Below the pieces are notes generated by a model. That model saw nothing but the letters and a program-made list of their open reading frames with translations, made no database searches and was not told where the DNA came from. A stretch of 64,000 bases of DNA from JBBSDP01 sp963754335 (lineage in GTDB: Bacteria > Planctomycetota > Phycisphaerae > Tepidisphaerales > Tepidisphaeraceae): positions 744,001-808,000 of the forward strand of contig CAVWFQ010000005.1 of NCBI GenBank assembly GCA_963754335.1. Direction: 5' to 3'. A program made the translations under genes and the position numbers. Positions 57,445 to 64,000 of the stretch are shown here, one piece after another; the stretch's first letter is position 1; the number at the start of each line of letters is the position of its first letter.

Positions 57445-59073
57445 TCAGGTGACTGCGCCGGCAACCGCTTCGGCTTCTTCGCCCTTCTTTTCCTTGAGCT
57501 CGGTGAGCAGGACGTCGGTGGTCAGGGCCAGTCCGCTCACGCTGGCGGCATTGAGCAGCGCGGTGCGGGCGACCTTGGTCGGGTCGATCACGCCGGTCTT
57601 GACCATATCGACGTACTCGCCGGTGGCGGCGTTGTATCCCCAGTTGGGATTGTTGTTGGAGAGAATTTCGTCAACGACGACTTCTCCATCATCACCGGCA
57701 TTGTCTGCAATCTGCTGGGCGGGAAAGCGGAGAGCCGCCGCCACAATATCGAAGCCGAGCTTCTCGTCTCCCTTGGCCTTGCTCTTGCCGCTTTCAACGG
57801 CGGCAATAGCGCGGAGGAACGCAACTCCGCCTCCGGGAATGATCCCTTCCTCCGCGGCGGCGCGGGTGGCGTGAAGGGCGTCATCGATCAGGTCCTTGCG
57901 CTCCTTCATTTCGGTTTCGGTAGCCGCTCCGGCGCGGATCACGGCGACGCCGCTGGTGAGCTTTGCCAGTCGCTCCTGAAGTTTTTCGCGATCGTAGTCG
58001 CTGGTCGTCTTTTCAATCTGCTGGCGAATCTGGTCGGCGCGGGATTCGATTTCCTTGCGCTTGCCGGCGCCTTCGATGACGAGCGTCTTGTCCTTATCGA
58101 CCACGACGCGCTTGGCCTGGCCGAGATGCTCGAGCTCGACGTTTTCAAGCTTGATACCGATGTCTTCGCTGATGAACTGCCCGCCGATCACAACCGCCAG
58201 ATCGGCCATGATCGCTTTGCGGCGATCTCCGAAACCGGGCGCCTTGACGGCGCAGACATTGAGGATTCCACGAAGCTTGTTGACGACCAGGGCCGCCAGG
58301 GCTTCGGATTCGACATCTTCGGCCACGATCAGAAGTGGCCGGCCGGAGGTGACAATCTTGTTGAGCAGAGGAAGTAGGTCGGCAAGATTATTGATCTTCT
58401 TTTCGTGCAGCAGGATATAGGCGTTTTCGAGCACGGCTTCGAGCGTCGTCGGATTGGTCAGGAAATAAGGAGAGAGGAATCCTTTGTCGAAACCCATTCC
58501 TTCGGTGTATTCGAGGACCGATTCGAGGCTCTTGCCTTCCTCGACGGTGATGACGCCTTCCATGCCGACTTTTTCCATGGCGTCGGCCATCAGGTTGCCG
58601 ATCGCTTCGTCGCCGTTGGCGGAAATCGTGGCGATACGCTTGTAATCCTCGCGCCCTTTGACTTTCTTCGACATGGCGGTGATCGCGTCGGCGGCGATCT
58701 CGGCGGCCTTGGTGATGCCGCGCTGGATCAGCACGGGATTCACGCCGGTCGTCACCGTCTTGAGCCCTTCAAGGTAGATCGCTTCGGCCAGCACGATGGC
58801 GGTCGTCGTCCCGTCGCCGGCGACGTCGCCGGTCTTGCTCGCCACCATGTTCACCAGCTTGGCGCCCATGTTCTGGAACGGCTGAGCAAGCTCGACTTCC
58901 TTGGAGACGGTTACGCCGTCCTTGGTGATGCGCGGGCTTCCGAACGATTTTTGCAACACCACGTTCTTGCCGCGGGGGCCAAGGGTCGCCTTGACCGCGC
59001 GGGCAAGTTTTGACAGGCCCGCCGCGATCTCCGCGCGGGCGCCGTTCTCGAACATCATTTGTTTGGCTGCCAT
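57445..59073 (-). CDS. groEL2: Chaperonin GroEL, copy without Gly-Met tail
   Basis: 542 residues. All ATPase motifs are present: ATLGPRGKNVVL, GDVAGDGTTTAIVLAEAI, IIPGGGVAFLRA. The C-terminus ends EEAEAVAGAVT instead of the usual GGM repeat, as in divergent second copies. It lies after groES, separated by a repeat-bearing spacer of 117 bases. Probably specialised for a subset of clients. Confidence 0.95.
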   Translation of the reverse strand: MAAKQMMFENGARAEIAAGLSKLARAVKATLGPRGKNVVLQKSFGSPRITKDGVTVSKEVELAQPFQNMGAKLVNMVASKTGDVAGDGTTTAIVLAEAIYLEGLKTVTTGVNPVLIQRGITKAAEIAADAITAMSKKVKGREDYKRIATISANGDEAIGNLMADAMEKVGMEGVITVEEGKSLESVLEYTEGMGFDKGFLSPYFLTNPTTLEAVLENAYILLHEKKINNLADLLPLLNKIVTSGRPLLIVAEDVESEALAALVVNKLRGILNVCAVKAPGFGDRRKAIMADLAVVIGGQFISEDIGIKLENVELEHLGQAKRVVVDKDKTLVIEGAGKRKEIESRADQIRQQIEKTTSDYDREKLQERLAKLTSGVAVIRAGAATETEMKERKDLIDDALHATRAAAEEGIIPGGGVAFLRAIAAVESGKSKAKGDEKLGFDIVAAALRFPAQQIADNAGDDGEVVVDEILSNNNPNWGYNAATGEYVDMVKTGVIDPTKVARTALLNAASVSGLALTTDVLLTELKEKKGEEAEAVAGAVT

Positions 59074-59093
59074 TTTAGATTCCTTGTCAGGTT

Positions 59094-59176
59094 GTCCGTT
59101 GTCAGTCGTCCGTTGTCAGTTGAAATGTCGTTCCCGCGTTTTCACAACGGACAACGGACTACTGACAACGGACAAA
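59094..59176. repeat. Palindromic repeat between groES and second groEL
   Basis: Words TTGTCCGTTGTCAGT and CGTCCGTTGTCAGTTG are followed by ACAACGGACAACGGAC and TGACAACGGACAA, so the spacer can fold on itself. It is built from short repeated words like the elements at 54.3 and 62.3 kb. Confidence 0.7.
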
Positions 59177-59190
59177 CGAATCGACGCAGA

Positions 59191-59478
59191 TTATTCCAGC
59201 ACGCCCAGAATATCGGTCTCCCGAAGGATGACGAACTTCTCGCTGTTGACCTCGATGTCAGTGCCGGAATATTTGCCGTAATAGACCACATTACCGACGC
59301 GCACGCCCAGTTCCATGTGCTTGCCCTTATCATCAAGCTTGCCGGGCCCGGTCGCGATGACCTTTCCCTTGGTGGGCTTTTCTTTAGCCGTGTCCGGCAG
59401 CAGGATTCCGCTGGCGGTCTTCTCCTCGGCTTCTGATTGTTTGACGATTACACGATCCTGAAGGGGTCGAAGTTTCAT
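59191..59478 (-). CDS. groES: Co-chaperonin GroES
   Basis: 95 residues, full length: MKLRPLQDRVIVKQSEAEEK, SGILLPDTAKEKPTKGKVIA, GNVVYYGKYSGTDIEVNSEK, FVILRETDILGVLE. The mobile loop (EEKTASGILLPDT) is intact. It caps the GroEL ring. It sits between the two groEL genes and may serve both. Confidence 0.97.
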   Translation of the reverse strand: MKLRPLQDRVIVKQSEAEEKTASGILLPDTAKEKPTKGKVIATGPGKLDDKGKHMELGVRVGNVVYYGKYSGTDIEVNSEKFVILRETDILGVLE

Positions 59479-59574
59479 GATTGGGGTCCCTCTCTGTTTC
59501 GAAGTTCTGGTATTTCTCGTTTCGGTTTCAGTTTGTCCTGGGCCGGCTCTTCCGCGAAGCAGGCAAGCGGCGAT

Positions 59575-61266
59575 TTACATCATGTCGTCCATGCCGCCCA
59601 TGCCACCCATTCCGCCCATGCCACCCATGCCACCTCCGCCGTGGTGATGATCACCACCTCCGCCGGCTTCTTCGGTCTTGGGTTTTTCGGCGATGATGCA
59701 ATCCGTCGTCAGCAACAAAATCGCAACCTCGGCGGCATTCTGCAGAGCGGTCCGCTCGACTTTGGTGGGAGTGATAATCCCGGCTTTCACCACGTCGACA
59801 TATTCGCCGGTCAGGGCGTTGAAACCCTCGTTGTTCTTGGATTCCATCACGCGGCGGACGACGACGGTGCCGCTGGTGCCCGCGTTTTCCGCGATCTGGC
59901 GGAGCGGGGCGGTCAGGGCCTGACGCACGATTTTCACGCCGGATGCTTCATCTCCTTCGAGCTTGAGGTTTGAACCCCCGTTCAGGGCGTTCATGGCACG
60001 GATCAGCGCCACGCCGCCGCCGGGAACAACCCCTTCTTCGACGGCCGCCCGAGTAGCGTGCAGCGCGTCTTCGATTCGGGCCTTCTTTTCCTTGAGCTCG
60101 GCTTCGGTCGCCGCGCCGACGTTGACCTGGGCGACGCCGCCGGCGAGCTTGGCCAGACGTTCCTGGAGCTTCTCGCGATCGTAGTCGCTGGTGGTGACAT
60201 CGATTTCCCGGCGGATCTGTTCGATGCGGCCCTGGATTGCCTTGCTCTCGCCGGCGCCTTCAATGATCGTGGTGTTGTCGTTATCGACGCGGATGTGCTT
60301 GGCTTGGCCAAGCTGGTTGATCTCGACCTTGTCGAGTTCGATTCCCAGATCTTTCATGATCGCCTGGCCGCCGGTGAGGATCGCGATGTCCTCGAGCATC
60401 GCCTTTCGGCGATCGCCGTATCCGGGAGCTTTAACCGCGACGATATTCAATACGCCACGAAGCTTGTTAACGACGAGGGTAGCAAGTGCTTCGCCTTCCA
60501 CATCCTCGGCGATGATCATGAGGGGACGTTTGGTTTTCTGGATCTTCTCCAGAAGTGGGATGAGCTTGGCAGCCGAAGAAATCTTCTCCTCGAAAATGAG
60601 GACGAAGACTTTGTCGAGCTCGACAATCATCTCGTCGGGATTGGTGATGAAGTTGGGCGAAAGATAGCCGCGGTCGAACTGCATTCCTTCCACGAAATCA
60701 ACGTAGGTTTCGGCGCTCTTGCCTTCCTCGACGGTGATGACGCCGTCCTTGCCGACGCGCAGGAATGCGTCAGCCATAATCGCGCCGACCTCACGGTCGT
60801 TGTTTGCGCTGATCGACGCGACGTTGGCGATATCGTCTTTCCGCGTGACATCGATCGGCTTCGACTGCTTCTTAAGGTTTTCGACGACGGCCAGCACCGC
60901 CTTGCGAATGCCGCGGGCGATCGCCATCGCGTCTGCGCCGGAGGTGAGGTTGCGATATCCCTCGCGGAAAATCGCTTCGGCCAGCACCGTTGCGGTGGTT
61001 GTTCCGTCGCCGGCCACATCGGAGGTCTTGCTGGCGGCTTCTTTCACCAGCTTAGCGCCGATATTCTCGAACTTGTCGCTCAACTCGACTTCCTCGGCAA
61101 CCGTCACACCATCTTTTGTGATGGTCGGCGCTCCCCATCCCTTGTCAATCACGGCATTGCGGCCGCGGGGGCCAAGCGTCACTTTCACCGCCCGGGCGAG
61201 CTTGGTAACGCCTTCCAACAACGATTTGCGTGCTTCGGCATCGAAGGTCAACATTTTCGCGGCCAT
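59575..61266 (-). CDS. groEL: Chaperonin GroEL, canonical copy with Gly-Met tail
   Basis: 563 residues from ATG 61266, with GAGGAG upstream. Motifs VTLGPRGRNAVIDKGWG, SDVAGDGTTTATVLAEAI, VVPGGGVALIRAMNAL. The C-terminus has the GGM repeat (GGMGGMGGMGG) ending DDMM. First gene of the leftward chaperone cluster. No CIRCE element was found upstream. Confidence 0.97.
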   Translation of the reverse strand: MAAKMLTFDAEARKSLLEGVTKLARAVKVTLGPRGRNAVIDKGWGAPTITKDGVTVAEEVELSDKFENIGAKLVKEAASKTSDVAGDGTTTATVLAEAIFREGYRNLTSGADAMAIARGIRKAVLAVVENLKKQSKPIDVTRKDDIANVASISANNDREVGAIMADAFLRVGKDGVITVEEGKSAETYVDFVEGMQFDRGYLSPNFITNPDEMIVELDKVFVLIFEEKISSAAKLIPLLEKIQKTKRPLMIIAEDVEGEALATLVVNKLRGVLNIVAVKAPGYGDRRKAMLEDIAILTGGQAIMKDLGIELDKVEINQLGQAKHIRVDNDNTTIIEGAGESKAIQGRIEQIRREIDVTTSDYDREKLQERLAKLAGGVAQVNVGAATEAELKEKKARIEDALHATRAAVEEGVVPGGGVALIRAMNALNGGSNLKLEGDEASGVKIVRQALTAPLRQIAENAGTSGTVVVRRVMESKNNEGFNALTGEYVDVVKAGIITPTKVERTALQNAAEVAILLLTTDCIIAEKPKTEEAGGGGDHHHGGGGMGGMGGMGGMGGMDDMM

Positions 61267-61625
61267 TCCACGTCTCCTCAATTAGCTTGATAGTCGAAAG
61301 TTCATCCGCACGAAGTGGAAGCCAATGGGCCTCCATCGCCGCCGGCCAAGCCGCGGCACTCTCGCCCATAACAAAGCGGATGCCGTTGCCGACGACTCGG
61401 ATATACGCGCGCAACTCCCGATGCGGAAATGAACTACGGCAAGCGCATATTTTGCATCGCACATCGGATAACTGTCAGGCTGGCAGCGGGATCGAGTCGG
61501 CGACTCGTCGAAATTGCCAATGTGGCAGGCGGATCGCCACATTCGCATGAGTGATTTCAAGGACCTGTGGAACTCTGAATCGGCGGAAGTTGGCCTGACA
61601 GCGCCTCCTCCATTACATTCGCCGC
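61267..61625. other. Divergent intergenic region between groEL and lipoprotein gene
   Basis: About 360 bases carrying the promoters of the chaperone cluster (leftward) and the lipoprotein gene (rightward). I see no CIRCE inverted repeat, no clear heat-shock sigma promoter and no protein-like frame. Confidence 0.5.
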
Positions 61626-62309
61626 GTGAATCGAGAAGCGTTGAACGATCTGAAGGTCCCGGGCTGGATGATCCTCATCCTCATCGGACTGGTCGGCGGA
61701 GGCTGCGCCACCATCCGTGTCACCGATCCGCCTCGAACGGCCAGCGAAGAATTCCTTCTCAGCGGAGCGGCCCAGAAAGCCGTCGATCAACTCACCGTCG
61801 ATGCCCTGCGCGATCGGCTGGTCTGGATCGAGACCGGCTATCTGATATCGACGACTCAGCCATTTGACCGCTCGTTTCTCGAGGGGGAAGTGCGGCAGCC
61901 GTCGTTTGAGGATGTCTATCTGATCGCCGCGATGCGCGCGAAGCTGCTCTCCTCCGGCGTTCGCCTGGCCAAACGTCGCGACCAGGCGCAGATCATCGTT
62001 GAGCTGCGGAGCGGCGGGCTCAGCATCGACCGAATCGAGTTTTTACTGGGGATTCCCTCAACCGCCGTCCCGACCGGTTACAACAGTACTTTGAGCACGG
62101 TCGCCGTCTCCACGCCGGAACTGGCCATACTCAAAACCACGAAACAGCATGGGTTCGCGAGCGTCGCTTACGTCGCATACTGGTCCGATACCGGCGAACT
62201 GTTGACCGCATCCGGACCCTACGTCGGCCGGACGATCCGCGAAGATTACTGGATTTTCGGCACCGGCCCGCGAACCATCGGCGATATTCCGCCGGCGCAA
62301 AGTCGGTGA
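61626..62309 (+). CDS. Lipoprotein of the DUF6655 type
   Basis: 227 residues, GTG start. A signal helix (WMILILIGLVGGGC) ends in a lipobox Cys. The mature part (VTDPPRTASEEFLLSGAAQK, LVWIETGYLISTTQPFDRSF, IREDYWIFGTGPRTIGDIPP) resembles planctomycete lipoproteins annotated as DUF6655. It is anchored in the membrane and its role is unknown. Confidence 0.75.
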   Translation: MNREALNDLKVPGWMILILIGLVGGGCATIRVTDPPRTASEEFLLSGAAQKAVDQLTVDALRDRLVWIETGYLISTTQPFDRSFLEGEVRQPSFEDVYLIAAMRAKLLSSGVRLAKRRDQAQIIVELRSGGLSIDRIEFLLGIPSTAVPTGYNSTLSTVAVSTPELAILKTTKQHGFASVAYVAYWSDTGELLTASGPYVGRTIREDYWIFGTGPRTIGDIPPAQSR

Positions 62310-62312
62310 GGA

Positions 62313-62561
62313 AGAAGCCAGGAGCCGGAAGCCAGGAGCCAGAAGGAGTAAAGCAGCTTCCAGGTTGCGATGGCGTTTCCCCAGTTTACGTAGCCGGCGA
62401 GCTTGCTCGCCGTTTTCGAACCGAACGGCGAGCAAGCTCGCCGGCTACACCAGGAACGCTATACCATTCTGACCATTGTTGTAAAAGAAAATTCACCGGC
62501 TTCTGTGTTCTGCCTTTTGTATTCTGGCTCCTGGCTTCTGGCTCCTGGCTCCTGGCTTCTG
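62313..62561. repeat. Inverted word-repeat flanking the AsmA-like gene start
   Basis: AAGCCAGGAGCC words at 62316-62345 recur as the complement GGCTCCTGGCTT at 62526-62560, giving a long-range hairpin of about 30 bases per arm. The right arm ends six bases before the next ATG and could mask its ribosome site. Confidence 0.7.
62390..62448. repeat. Perfect 25-base palindromic repeat
   Basis: Arms 62390-62414 and 62424-62448 are perfect reverse complements (GTAGCCGGCGAGCTTGCTC at the outer end) around a nine-base loop. Each arm also contains an inner palindrome (GGCGAGCTTGCTCGCC), so a cruciform is possible. It is nested within the larger inverted repeat. Confidence 0.9.
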
Positions 62562-62566
62562 CCCTC

Positions 62567-64000
62567 ATGAACGCCCGCTCCGATCCATCCCCGCCCGCAC
62601 CTTCCAAACCGGCTCCGCGCCGGCGACGACGCTGGCTGGTGCGGCTGCTGATCATTCCCGTTTGCCTGATTCTCGTCGTCGGGATCGTCGTGCAGATTCT
62701 TCTGTCGACTGATCTGCCGCATGGAATTGTCATCACGCAGCTCGAAAGCCAGCTCGGCCTGCGCAGTTGGAGCAAAATCAGTTCACACCGGCTGGTTCGG
62801 ACATACAACGCTGACGGATGTGACGCTCGGGCTTCCCCTCGTGGACAAGCCGTTTCTCGAGGTCCCCACCGTCAAGGTGCGCAACAGCACGCTCTTTTCG
62901 ATCCTGCTCGGGCGGAAAGTGCGGGTCTACGCGTTCGACCTGGCCACACCCACCCTGCGCGTCCTTCAATCACGCGACGGCCGGTGGAATGTGCAGGATC
63001 TGATCGAGATCGTGTCAAAGAGCCCGGCGGGCAACTCGCCCGACAATTCATCTGCTTCGCTGCCCGATCTTCATGTGCACGGAGCGAGCGTAAACGTTCG
63101 CGACCAGAACGGTCGCCGGACCACGATTCAGCCGCTCGATCTGGACGGGTATTCCGACACCGCGCTTTCGTGGAAATTTGAAGCCCGCTCCGAATCGCGG
63201 CTGAAGATCGGCGGGCGGCTGGCGCCAGGAGGCGGCTGGGCGCACGATGCGACCGTGCAACTCAACGACATCGCCGATTGGGCACGCCCATTTCTCGCAT
63301 CCATTCCCGACAAAACCTCGCTGGATGCCCGCTGGCGCGGACAACTGCGCGACCAGACATTTTCCGGCAGACTCGACCTGACGGCTCTCGAATTCGGCAA
63401 GATGCAGGCGGCGGGAAATCTCACGGCGTCGGTGGAAAACAATTCGACCAGTATCTCCCTGGGACGGCTCACCCTTCGCACCGGCGATTTGATGCTGCCA
63501 GAGGTAACGATTCGCTCCGGCCAGCTTGGCTACGACGGAAAGGTCCTTCGCGCCGATCGAATCGAACTGGCGGCCCTCGGCGGGCCGGCGCGATTTTCCG
63601 CCACGTTCGATCGCGCCGCAGAAACCGGAGAACTTCACGCCGCCTGGGAGAAGCTCCAGGCGCCATGGCAGAACATCCGGCACGATGGCAAGCTCGACGC
63701 GACGATCCGCCAGCCGTTCCCCGGGCAATTCGTCCTCGACGGGAATCTGACATCGACCGGCGTCACGCCGCAGGGCCCGTGGACGCTCAATGCGAACCTC
63801 GGCGCCCACGGCGCCGACTGGCGCAATTTCGACTGGACCGTTTCGGCGCCGCAGTTCAACTGGCAGCGTTCAGATCCGGTGAATTTGAACGGCCTGAAAC
63901 TCACCGGCTATATGCGCCCCGACGCTGCCGGCGGGCCCTTCGACGGCGCTCAGGGCGGGCCGACTCTCACGCTCTTGTCCGCCACTCGCCCCGGCGATCT
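62567..64000 (+). CDS. AsmA-like membrane-anchored protein, 3' end missing (frameshifted)
   Basis: Starts MNARSDPSPPAPSKPAP, then a basic patch (RRRRRW) and one membrane span (LLIIPVCLILVVGIVVQILL). The frame breaks near 62765; the next frame reads VGAKSVHTGWFGHTTLTDVT and VDKPFLEVPTVKVRNSTLFS, then continues open to the window end with repetitive beta-strand sequence (GRWNVQDLIEIV, RLKIGGRLAPGGGW, LDARWRGQLRDQTFSGRLDL). AsmA/TamB-like proteins span the periplasm and handle lipids between membranes. At least 477 residues are visible. Confidence 0.75.

Noticed and set aside
60058..61290. 410-codon plus-strand frame
   Set aside because: Antisense shadow of groEL produced by high GC third positions.

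Overview
The window looks like chromosomal DNA of a GC-rich planctomycete, probably of the Phycisphaerae type. Evidence: a PEP-CTERM anchor at the left edge, a DUF1549/DUF1553 plus DUF1501 gene pair, a squalene-cyclase-like DUF4159 protein, two groEL genes around one groES, and several palindromic intergenic repeats. These assignments come from recognising motifs in the translated sequence, not from searches.

Layout. 0-11.5 kb: PEP-CTERM protein end, a zinc-ribbon membrane protein, a hexamer-repeat hairpin region, a Fic enzyme, a GT2 glycosyltransferase, a DUF4159 protein, and the divergently transcribed DUF1549/DUF1553 and DUF1501 pair. 11.5-31.2 kb: a stress and redox neighbourhood with a multi-PAS hybrid histidine kinase, a ferritin-like DUF892 protein, a FAD/Rieske oxidoreductase, MgtC, pyrophosphatase, alcohol dehydrogenase, two SDRs, a HAD-deaminase fusion, a cysteine hydrolase, an NRAMP transporter, Mn-catalase, a truncated YihY gene, a ClC channel with a MarR regulator, and many very small genes. 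31.2-38.8 kb: a ferric-reductase-like flavocytochrome, an ECF sigma/anti-sigma pair, broken secreted-protein genes, a cupredoxin, a Tat-exported phosphoesterase and small membrane proteins.

38.9-51.8 kb is the most unusual part. It holds a PqqD-like (RiPP recognition) protein, an HprK-like kinase, two PF14907-type nucleotidyltransferases, an ABC exporter, one GT4, six GT2 and one GT7 glycosyltransferase. Nine genes from pqqD to the exporter are co-oriented and mostly overlap by 1-52 bases, so they probably act together. The kinase + RRE + nucleotidyltransferase + exporter set resembles that of kinase-containing lasso-peptide clusters, but no lasso cyclase or leader protease is visible and glycosyltransferases take their place. 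It is a candidate for an uncharacterised glycan or glycopeptide system.

52-64 kb: tRNA-Arg, a large membrane protein, yacG, a FmdB-type zinc ribbon, grpE, dnaJ, two unknown small genes, groEL, groES and a second groEL (all leftward), then a lipoprotein and the start of an AsmA-like protein running off the right end.

At least twenty genes are broken by one- or two-base frame changes, often in CG runs or homopolymers. Most of these look like assembly errors rather than true pseudogenes. I therefore annotate such genes across the break and give the break position.
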